A DNA stretch of 8,527 nucleotides from Candidatus Pygmaiobacter gallistercoris (GTDB lineage Bacteria > Bacillota > Clostridia > Oscillospirales > Ruminococcaceae). Positions 1 through 4,642 of this stretch are shown here, piece by piece; position 1 is the first letter of the stretch; every line of letters starts with the position of its first letter. Position numbers and translations under genes: made by a program. The stretch lies in NCBI GenBank assembly GCA_019113125.1, contig DXIA01000055.1, forward strand, positions 1 through 8,527, in the 5' to 3' direction. The notes under the pieces were generated by a model. It was not told the DNA's origin. It ran no database searches and worked only from the letters and a program-made list of their open reading frames with translations.

Positions 1-473
1 AAATTGGATATATTTCGGGCCTTTCCCGGCTATCCACAACGGTTGAGCGTCTGACCGCCTATCGGGACGCCATGATCCATTACAACCTACCTATTTTGGA
101 CGGTTTTATCCAGCAGGGCGACTCGATGAGCCGCAGTGCAGTTCCTCATCTGGCGCATTTGCTTGAGATTGGCTGTACTGCCGTTGTCGTGGGAAACAAT
201 GTCATGGCTGATGATGTTCTATACTATCTGAATGAGCACGATATTAAGATTGGTCACGGTTTTTCCATGATTGGGTATGACGATACCGATCATACCAATT
301 ACAATATGCGGCGGATGCATATGGTCCGGCAGCCCGCCAAGGATCTTGGCCGTTTGGCCGGACAGCAGATTTTGGAACGAATGGAGTTCCCAGATCGTCC
401 GATTAAAAGCATTGTGCTACAGGCAAATTTTGTTCCACGCCGTACATCTCAGGTGCCCAGTTCCTTTTTCTGA
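1..473 (+). CDS. LacI-family transcriptional regulator, C-terminal part (5' end outside window)
   Basis: The reading frame is open from the window edge (first full codon at base 3) to TGA at 471-473, giving about 156 residues. The N-terminal DNA-binding helix-turn-helix and first half of the sensor domain lie outside the window. What remains matches the periplasmic-binding-protein-like sensor domain of LacI/GalR repressors: an opening IGYISG strand, a segment reading TAVVVGNNVMADDVLYYL (the usual 'P-A-vf-asND-xAxGal' region), then MIGYDDTDHTNYNM, VRQPAKDLGRLAGQQILERM and a closing VPRRTS (family: li-x-R-x-S). The usual proline-rich 'PpLTTV' stretch is altered to RRMHMV. Such proteins bind a sugar or related effector and repress carbohydrate genes; the effector cannot be read from this fragment. 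Codon use is A+T-richer than in pheST. An internal ATG at 72 is not a start, because the frame is homologous upstream of it. Confidence 0.88.
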   Translation, partial: IGYISGLSRLSTTVERLTAYRDAMIHYNLPILDGFIQQGDSMSRSAVPHLAHLLEIGCTAVVVGNNVMADDVLYYLNEHDIKIGHGFSMIGYDDTDHTNYNMRRMHMVRQPAKDLGRLAGQQILERMEFPDRPIKSIVLQANFVPRRTSQVPSSFF

Positions 474-478
474 CACAA

Positions 479-515
479 AGAAATCCCCGGATGCATTCCG
501 CATCCGGGGATTTCT
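479..515. terminator. Strong hairpin between convergent genes, probable bidirectional terminator
   Basis: A perfect stem (479-494 paired with 500-515, 16 bp, loop ATTCC) begins six bases after the LacI-type stop codon. Its core is AAATCCCCGGATGC, so the A-tract and T-tract lie inside the arms, as in bidirectional terminators. On the plus strand the tail is TTTCTCCTTCCTC. On the minus strand it is TTTCTTTGTGT, somewhat more U-rich. It can end both the regulator transcript and the minus-strand oxidoreductase transcript, whose stop is about 60 bases away. The rest of 516-577 shows nothing more. Confidence 0.75.
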
Positions 516-577
516 CCTTCCTCACTCTTTCAAGCTGTTGCCGTGTTGTACTTCAATTTTGCACCTGTCGGTCTCTC

Positions 578-1447
578 TCAGTTCTGTTTATCATAATACC
601 GAATCAGCGCCTGGGTGCCGAGATCCCCGAGACCCTGCGCGTCCAGTTCGCGGTACATCGCAAGAACCCGGTCAAGCATCGCGAGCGAGAGCCCGGCATC
701 CTGCGCCTCCTCCCCGGCAATCCGCATGTCCTTGATAAAGTGCTTGATGTAAAAGCCAGGGGCAAAATCACCGCTAATCATCTTAGGCCCGTTGCCGGTC
801 ATCTGCCAACTGCCCGCCGCTCCGGTGCTGATGGTCGCGAGCATCCGCTCAAGATCCAGTCCCTCCGCCCGGCCGTAGGCGATCGCCTCGCAGACGCCGG
901 AGACCGCCCCCGCAATCGCGATCTGATTTGCCATCTTGGTGTGCTGTCCGCTGCCGGCAGGGCCCTCATAGACGACATTTTTCCCCATTGCCTCGAGGAT
1001 CGGCCGCGCCCGCTCGAACGCCGCCTCCTCCCCGCCGGCCATGATGGCGAGGGTGCCTGCCTTCGCACCGGTATCTCCGCCCGAGACCGGCGCGTCCAGC
1101 GCATCAGCGCCGCGTTTCTTCGCCTCCTCGAAGATTCGCTTTGAGAGTTTCGGGCTGGTGGTGGTCAGGTCGATCAGCAGCATACCCGGCCGGACCGATG
1201 CAAAGATGCCGCTCTGGCCAAAATAGACCTGCTCGACATCCTTGGGAAACCCTACCATCGTCAGCACCGCGTCCTGTCCCTCAGCGCAGGCAGCGGGGGA
1301 ATCCGCCCATCTTGCGCCGGCCGAGAGCACCGCCTCACACTTTGCCCTGGTTCTGGAATAGACGGTCAGTTCATACCCCGCCCGCATCAGGTTGAGCGCC
1401 ATCGGCCCGCCCATAACCCCAATGCCGATAAATCCGATCTTTTTCAT
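578..1447 (-). CDS. NAD(P)-dependent beta-hydroxyacid dehydrogenase (3-hydroxyisobutyrate dehydrogenase / tartronate semialdehyde reductase family)
   Basis: A 289-residue cytoplasmic oxidoreductase, the usual length for the family. The Rossmann glycine motif GIGVMG lies at residues 8-13 (GxGxxG), followed by the family pattern GGPMALNL. The substrate-binding segment DAPVSGGDTGAKAGTLAIMA spans 118-137. The catalytic lysine is K171 in GSGQHTKMANQ (165-175), and a KDMRIA segment (239-244) is the conserved lysine-aspartate region of the C-terminal helical domain. Family members oxidise or reduce beta-hydroxyacids such as 3-hydroxyisobutyrate, 2-hydroxy-3-oxopropionate (GarR/GlxR) or gamma-hydroxybutyrate; the sequence alone does not settle the substrate. 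The start is ATG at 1447 with an AAGGAG site 10 bases upstream (1458-1463). The gene lies 26 bases downstream of the M23-type gene with no terminator between, so co-transcription is likely. The convergent LacI-type regulator on the other side hints at carbohydrate-acid metabolism, but this is weak. Confidence 0.92.
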   Translation of the reverse strand: MKKIGFIGIGVMGGPMALNLMRAGYELTVYSRTRAKCEAVLSAGARWADSPAACAEGQDAVLTMVGFPKDVEQVYFGQSGIFASVRPGMLLIDLTTTSPKLSKRIFEEAKKRGADALDAPVSGGDTGAKAGTLAIMAGGEEAAFERARPILEAMGKNVVYEGPAGSGQHTKMANQIAIAGAVSGVCEAIAYGRAEGLDLERMLATISTGAAGSWQMTGNGPKMISGDFAPGFYIKHFIKDMRIAGEEAQDAGLSLAMLDRVLAMYRELDAQGLGDLGTQALIRYYDKQN

Positions 1448-1462
1448 CCTACTCGTTCTCCT

Positions 1463-1480
1463 TTTTATCGATTTTATCGA
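1463..1480. repeat. Perfect 9-bp tandem duplication across the stop codon of the M23-type gene
   Basis: TTTTATCGA occurs twice head to tail (1463-1471 and 1472-1480). Read on the minus strand this is TCGATAAAA twice. It contains the stop codon of the upstream gene (TAA, 1474-1476) and a second in-frame TAA one unit later, and leads into the AAGGAG of the next gene. Replication slippage is the simplest origin. Confidence 0.7.
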
Positions 1481-2781
1481 TACAGCCCGCTGCCTCCGTC
1501 AAATACAGGTCCCGGATCAACGCTCTGGTTGCCGATCTTGAGTTCATAGTGCAGCGTGTCGGCAGCATTCTGCATACCGAGCTGCTGTCCCTGTTCCACC
1601 GTCTGCCCCCTGCTCACACCGAGCGACGAGATAAAATAAAAATAGCTCTTGAGTCCACCGCCGTGCTCGAGGACCAGCGTATTCCCGGTCAGCTCGAGAT
1701 AGCCGGCAAAAACCACCTGCCCGGCGGCCGGCGCACTCACCGGGGTTTCATCAGTATCCACCAGATAGTCGACGCCGCTGTGCCGGGTGGAGACGGTATC
1801 GCCCGGCAGCAGGCTGCCCATTCCATACTCGTACTTCACACGGCCCTCCACCGGCTGCTGAAATCTGCCCTGCCAGAGCTGTGTCTCAGCAAAGATCTCG
1901 TACAACGGCCAGATGGCATTGCGGTAGGCATTTGCCGACGCGGCGGTCTCGATGCCGGCGTCCGGCAGATCACCGGCGCTCTCAAACTGCCTTTTCTCAT
2001 AGGCTCGATATTCGACGGTCACCGGCAGACTCGCCGTATAATTTCCGCAGCGGACCTCGATGGTGTAGTCTCCCGCCTCGCGGTTATAGGAGACCGGGAC
2101 ATAGGCAACCCAGTCTGTGTCTCCTGCGGGCAGAAAATGAACCGGTCCCAGCGCAGTGCTGCCCTCCGGGATGTCACCGTCGACATTGTCCTCGAGATGC
2201 ACCGCGATGATCGCCCCCTGGTCAACCCGATCGTCCGACAGCCAGGCGCTCGCCTCGACCGCAACCTGCACCGCAAATCGGTAGACCAGCGTTCCATTTT
2301 CCCGCGCGCGCTCCCCCTGTTTTGCCGGTGGGATCTTCACCTCCACCTGGTACTGGTACGTTCCGCTGCCGGGATAGGCAAAGGCCGCATAGGACTCCGG
2401 CCCGTCCGAAAAGAGCACACCGTCCTCCCGTCTCACCTCGATCCGGGAAACAGTGCCGCCCTCCGGCGGGGTCAGGGGCACCGCCGCTGTGCCCTTCCAT
2501 TCAATTGTCTGCTGTGCATCGAGCGCATCGGCCGAAAATGTCCGGTGCAGTACTCCGCCCAGCACCGGCACCTCCAACAGATAGCCGTCCGGTTTCACAA
2601 AGAGGGAGGTCCCCTCGGTCCCCTCTGCCGGTGTTGTCTCCACCGTGAGGGGAAGATCCGCGCACTCCCCCGGCGCGGCGTTCAGATAAAAGTAGAGCAG
2701 CGTCCCGCTCACCACCAGCGCGGTAAAGAGCAGAACCATCAGGACCCAGAGCAAAAATTTTTTGAATCCGCGCAACCGCAT
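1474..2781 (-). CDS. Membrane-anchored LytM/M23-family protein with altered active site
   Basis: A 435-residue protein with a short basic N-terminus (RLRGFKK), one hydrophobic transmembrane segment at about 8-33, then an extracellular part. Residues about 176-258 look like the beta-sandwich domain that often precedes M23 domains (…LGPVHFLPAG…WVAYVPV…GDYTIEV…). The LytM/M23 domain runs from about 307 to 428. Zinc ligands appear kept: H334 and D338 in HSGVDY, and H411 in TLHYEL. The two other active-site histidines are replaced: F383 stands where YxHLS-type motifs have His (YFYFISS), and T409 replaces the first His of HxH. M23 enzymes cut peptidoglycan cross-links; this one may be inactive and act as a binding or regulatory protein, as known for EnvC, NlpD and SpoIIQ. 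The frame stays open to 3054, but ATG 2781 is chosen: the membrane segment starts right after it, AAAGGGGGG precedes it, a promoter lies just upstream, and the extra codons overlap mazF. Followed 26 bases later by the oxidoreductase. Confidence 0.88.
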   Translation of the reverse strand: MRLRGFKKFLLWVLMVLLFTALVVSGTLLYFYLNAAPGECADLPLTVETTPAEGTEGTSLFVKPDGYLLEVPVLGGVLHRTFSADALDAQQTIEWKGTAAVPLTPPEGGTVSRIEVRREDGVLFSDGPESYAAFAYPGSGTYQYQVEVKIPPAKQGERARENGTLVYRFAVQVAVEASAWLSDDRVDQGAIIAVHLEDNVDGDIPEGSTALGPVHFLPAGDTDWVAYVPVSYNREAGDYTIEVRCGNYTASLPVTVEYRAYEKRQFESAGDLPDAGIETAASANAYRNAIWPLYEIFAETQLWQGRFQQPVEGRVKYEYGMGSLLPGDTVSTRHSGVDYLVDTDETPVSAPAAGQVVFAGYLELTGNTLVLEHGGGLKSYFYFISSLGVSRGQTVEQGQQLGMQNAADTLHYELKIGNQSVDPGPVFDGGSGLYR

Positions 2782-2817
2782 TGCCCCCCTTTGCAACCGG
2801 ACAGGGTTGTTTTTTTC

Positions 2818-2845
2818 AGTATAGCAAACTTTGGGGGATTTTGAA
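2818..2845 (-). promoter_or_regulatory. SigA-type promoter for the M23-type gene
   Basis: On the minus strand a -10 hexamer TATACT (2818-2823) lies 16 bases downstream of TTCAAA (2840-2845; four of six matches to TTGACA). Predicted initiation is in the A-rich stretch about 30 bases before the start codon at 2781. The -35 begins just after the U-tract of the mazF terminator, so the transcription unit restarts here. Not tested experimentally. Confidence 0.5.
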
Positions 2846-2849
2846 ACTG

Positions 2850-2879
2850 AAAAAAATGCCGCGGAATTTCCGCGGCATT
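2850..2879 (-). terminator. Intrinsic terminator after mazF
   Basis: An 11-bp stem (2855-2865 with 2869-2879, core AATGCCGCGG/CCGCGGCATT) with a three-base loop is followed on the minus strand by a run of T (2854 down to 2850) extended by the TT of the arm. It begins about 11 bases after the mazF stop codon and should end the acpS-kinase-mazF transcript. The plus strand also has AAAAAA before and TTTTT some bases after the stem, but no plus-strand gene is present to need it. Confidence 0.85.
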
Positions 2880-2890
2880 CGCTTTTTCTC

Positions 2891-3244
2891 TTATACCCCG
2901 CCGTGCAGCCCAAGACTGACGTTGATCGCTTCGTCCACCCTGCGCTGATCTTCCGGCGCAATTCGCCCGGTGCGCTCGTGCAACCGGCGCTTGTCCAGCG
3001 TGCGCATCTGCTCGAGCAGCACCACACTGTCCTTGGCAAGGCCGCAGGTCTCACCCCGGATGTTGATATGGGTGGGCATCCGGTTCTTGTCGAGCCGCGA
3101 GGTGATCGCCGCGGCGATCACAGTCGGGCTGTGCCGGTTACCCACATCATTCTGGATGATAAGTACCGGCCTGGTTCCTCCCTGTTCACTGCCCACCACC
3201 GGGCTGAGATCGGCATAGAAAACCTCTCCGCGTCTGACTTCCAT
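2891..3244 (-). CDS. mazF: MazF/EndoA-type mRNA endoribonuclease (PemK family toxin)
   Basis: A 117-residue protein that closely resembles Bacillus subtilis EndoA (NdoA/MazF), a sequence-specific mRNA endoribonuclease acting as a dimer in the cytoplasm. It begins with RRGEVFYADLSPVVGSEQGG and contains RPVLIIQND, VIAAAIT, PTHI and DSVVLLEQMRTLDK. The residues known to matter in EndoA are at the same positions here: R25, T48 and E78. Length is normal (116 in B. subtilis), so the protein looks intact. The start is ATG 3244 with GGAG seven bases upstream. No antitoxin gene (MazE/NdoAI type) fits in the 112 bases upstream, and the next gene upstream is a P-loop kinase. It shares a strand with acpS, as ndoA does in the B. 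subtilis acpS-ydcC-alr-ndoAI-ndoA region, so the locus looks like a reduced version of that cluster. The antitoxin may be elsewhere in the genome. Confidence 0.95.
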   Translation of the reverse strand: MEVRRGEVFYADLSPVVGSEQGGTRPVLIIQNDVGNRHSPTVIAAAITSRLDKNRMPTHINIRGETCGLAKDSVVLLEQMRTLDKRRLHERTGRIAPEDQRRVDEAINVSLGLHGGV

Positions 3245-3291
3245 CTGAAAGCTCCGCCTCCCTGTGCAAAATCAAAGGTATTTTTCCTCAT

Positions 3292-3318
3292 TGCAGGCCT
3301 GCACCCTTATTCTGCACC
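3292..3318. repeat. 12-bp palindrome with overlapping direct repeat upstream of mazF
   Basis: A perfect palindrome TGCAGGCCTGCA lies at 3292-3303. A CTGCACC direct repeat (3299-3305 and 3312-3318) overlaps its right half. The site lies about 50-75 bases upstream of the mazF start codon in the kinase-mazF gap. This is where an operator or the end of a processed leader could be. A weak minus-strand promoter candidate (TTGATT, 19-base spacer, CAGAAT) runs through it. Function is inferred only. Confidence 0.35.
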
Positions 3319-3356
3319 GGGATGGTGTTCTTTAATCAAAAAACGCCTTCCAAATT

Positions 3357-3839
3357 TTACTTTTCCGCCCCATCCAGAACAATCGTCATCTCGCCGGGCA
3401 GCGGCTCATCTGCGGGATCCTCAAATTTTTGGATGATATTTTCATCAATCAGATAATCCGTTTCGGAACCGGACGCAAGGATCCTTTCATTTCGCTTTGT
3501 GATCCGCCTTTTCCACTCGGCATCCTCAATCTTCAGATAATGCCACTGTATCCGAATTCCCCTTGCCTCAAAAAATCGTTCTGCCTGTTTCCGCATCCCG
3601 CGCTGCCAGAAACCGAGATCAAGAATCACATTGACCCCATTTTCGTAGCATTCCGCCGCTTTTTCCAACAGAAGGGCGGTGACCTGCCGCAGGACCTCCT
3701 CATGCCGGTTCCCGAGATATTCCCCGAACAGTGGTTTCATCAGTTCGTCCGCATTGAGTCGTACCGCCCCGATCTCCCGTGCCAGCCGCTTGGCATAGGT
3801 CGTCTTTCCAGCGCAAACTCTGCCGCAGACCAAAATCAT
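3357..3839 (-). CDS. Small P-loop kinase / AAA_33-type ATP-binding protein, substrate unknown
   Basis: A 160-residue single-domain P-loop NTPase. The Walker A motif GRVCAGKT is at residues 6-13 (GxxxxGKT). An NADEL segment (29-33) resembles the (S/T)xDE(L/I) segment of small-molecule kinases in the AAA_33/zeta-toxin/chloramphenicol-phosphotransferase group. VILDLGF (71-77) fits a Walker B strand with D74. An arginine-rich LID-like helix (WKRRITKRNER, 109-119) would close over ATP. No membrane segment or signal peptide is seen. I do not recognise a specific family member; the substrate could be a small molecule, nucleotide or RNA end. ATG 3839 is the only possible start, because an in-frame TGA lies 15 bases upstream. 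Its ribosome site is poor, which suggests translational coupling to acpS, whose stop is 15 bases away. Codon use is A+T-richer than in acpS or pheST, consistent with later acquisition. It occupies the place between acpS and mazF where B. subtilis carries ydcC, alr and the antitoxin gene. Confidence 0.82.
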   Translation of the reverse strand: MILVCGRVCAGKTTYAKRLAREIGAVRLNADELMKPLFGEYLGNRHEEVLRQVTALLLEKAAECYENGVNVILDLGFWQRGMRKQAERFFEARGIRIQWHYLKIEDAEWKRRITKRNERILASGSETDYLIDENIIQKFEDPADEPLPGEMTIVLDGAEK

Positions 3840-3854
3840 CTCTGCCGTCCGTCA

Positions 3855-4229
3855 TCACTCCTTCCCGACCCGCTGCAGCAGCACACAGGCGAAGGCATAT
3901 TCCCCCTCGTGGGCAAGTGAGAGCTCCGCCACAAGGCCCTCGCGCTGCATCCGCTGCGCCAACCTGCCCGAAAAAGCAAAACAGGGCGAGCCGTCCGGAC
4001 GGCGCAGCACTGCCGCCTCCTTCAGATCAAAGCCGAAAATCCCGCAACGCAGCGCCTTTGCAAGCGCCTCCCGCGCGGCAAAATGCGCCGCCGCCGTCTG
4101 GGCCGGGCGCGGGCGGGAATTGATCAGACGGTTCTCCTCGGGCGAAAAAATCCGCTCGCAGAACCGCGGTTTCTGAATGCTCCGTGCAACCCGACCGATC
4201 CGGACCGCATCAAATCCCATCCGCAGCAT
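3855..4229 (-). CDS. acpS: Holo-[acyl-carrier-protein] synthase
   Basis: A 124-residue protein of usual AcpS length. It transfers 4'-phosphopantetheine from coenzyme A to a serine of apo-acyl carrier protein, the activating step for fatty acid synthesis, in the cytoplasm as a homotrimer. Visible signatures are MGFDAVRIGRV (family GiDiveIxRi; magnesium ligand D7), FCERIFSPEE (23-32), HFAAREALAKAL (49-60, with E54 as the second metal ligand and K58) and LSLAHEGEYAFACVLL (103-118, family SlSHxxxyAxAxvi). The frame is open to 4301, but ATG 4229 is chosen because AAAGGAGG lies seven bases upstream and the conserved sequence starts at once. The gene ends in tandem in-frame TGA TGA codons. It heads a minus-strand unit with the kinase and possibly mazF, and is transcribed away from the pheST T-box. 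Confidence 0.94.
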   Translation of the reverse strand: MLRMGFDAVRIGRVARSIQKPRFCERIFSPEENRLINSRPRPAQTAAAHFAAREALAKALRCGIFGFDLKEAAVLRRPDGSPCFAFSGRLAQRMQREGLVAELSLAHEGEYAFACVLLQRVGKE

Positions 4230-4260
4230 GATTGCTCCTCCTTTCAGAATTGACAGCTCC

Positions 4261-4290
4261 AGTATACCACGCAGGCGGCAGTTTCCGCAA
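4261..4290 (-). promoter_or_regulatory. Extended -10 promoter for acpS
   Basis: On the minus strand TATACT (4261-4266) is preceded by TG plus one base (extended -10, TGGTATACT). TTGCGG (4285-4290) lies 18 bases upstream and shares only its first three bases with TTGACA, so the extended -10 probably carries much of the recognition. The leader to the acpS start codon is about 25 bases and holds the AAAGGAGG site. Confidence 0.65.
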
Positions 4291-4295
4291 AGGTC

Positions 4296-4324
4296 TTGCA
4301 AAATCCGAGGAGCGGTGGTATCAT
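4296..4324 (+). promoter_or_regulatory. Extended -10 promoter for the T-box-pheST transcript
   Basis: TTGCAA (4296-4301, four of six matches to TTGACA) is followed after 17 bases by TATCAT (4319-4324, five of six to TATAAT). A TGG immediately before makes an extended -10 element. Predicted initiation is near 4331, just before the T-box leader. Its -35 lies only five bases from the -35 of the divergent acpS promoter. Confidence 0.68.
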
Positions 4325-4330
4325 ACTAAC

Positions 4331-4597
4331 GGTATAACCCATGGAACGGGGAAAGTACTCTTCCTTCTCCCTCACACAGAGAGCGGTGCCTTGGCTGAAA
4401 GCGCTGCGGAGGAAAGGTCGGGGAAGTTCCCCCGGGAGGGGTGCGGCTGAACACAGAAGGTAGGCCGCAACGGTTTGGCGCCCGTTATCGCGCTCTAAAG
4501 TGCCCGCAAAAGGCTCTGCCTTGTGCGGGAAGCTGGGTGGTACCGCGGAGTATTGGCTTCGCCCCTGCTATGTCATGCAGGCGGCGGAGCTTTTTTT
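4331..4597 (+). promoter_or_regulatory. T-box riboswitch leader of pheST (tRNA-Phe sensing, transcriptional)
   Basis: The leader carries the T-box sequence TGGGTGGTACCGCGG (4534-4548), which binds the 3' end of uncharged tRNA. Upstream are Stem I hallmarks AGTA (4354-4357) and AGAGAG (4378-4383), a GTAGGCCGCAACGG … CCGTT helix (4460-4486) and a Stem III hairpin (4503-4529, CCCGCA/TGCGGG plus AAGG/CCTT). The antiterminator can be drawn: AGC-T-GGG (4531-4537) with CCC-T-GCT (4563-4569), bulge TGGTACC (4538-4544), then GCG (4545-4547) with CGC (4560-4562). It uses the left arm of the terminator, so the two folds exclude each other. A TTC triplet at 4427-4429, after GAAG, is the likely Phe specifier; that position is inferred from layout. 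Known mechanism: uncharged tRNA stabilises the antiterminator and lets transcription reach pheS. Confidence 0.93.
4556..4597 (+). terminator. T-box regulated intrinsic terminator
   Basis: A 13-bp G+C-rich stem (4556-4568 with 4577-4590, one bulged C, one G-T pair) with loop TATGTCAT is followed by seven T (4591-4597). It ends 45 bases before the pheS start codon. Its left arm overlaps the antiterminator pairing region (4560-4569), so it forms when tRNA-Phe is charged. Confidence 0.92.
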
Positions 4598-4642
4598 ATT
4601 GTCCGCCGCGCCGACCATTTTTAGGATGAGGTGAATGTGAAG

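Noticed and set aside
1549..2844. A 431-codon plus-strand frame opposite the M23-type gene
   Set aside because: It mirrors a well-supported membrane protein gene, is rich in Arg, His and Pro without domain signatures, and has no ribosome site or promoter of its own.
2782..3054. N-terminal extension of the M23-type protein to an ATG at 3054
   Set aside because: The 91 extra residues overlap mazF and its terminator, look like out-of-frame MazF sequence, and precede a clear RBS, start and transmembrane segment at 2781.
3120..3290. Small minus-strand frame starting MRKNTFDFAQ just upstream of and overlapping mazF, as a possible antitoxin
   Set aside because: It overlaps mazF out of frame for most of its length, has no resemblance to MazE or NdoAI, and lacks a clear ribosome site.
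3338..3356. T-run on the minus strand after the kinase gene as a terminator
   Set aside because: Six T follow the stop closely, but there is no G+C-rich hairpin before them, so transcription probably continues into mazF.
4396..4409. TGAAAGCGCT resembling a CcpA cre site
   Set aside because: Only the left ten positions fit and the right end (GCGG) does not. The sequence lies in the Stem I region of the T-box RNA, which explains it better.
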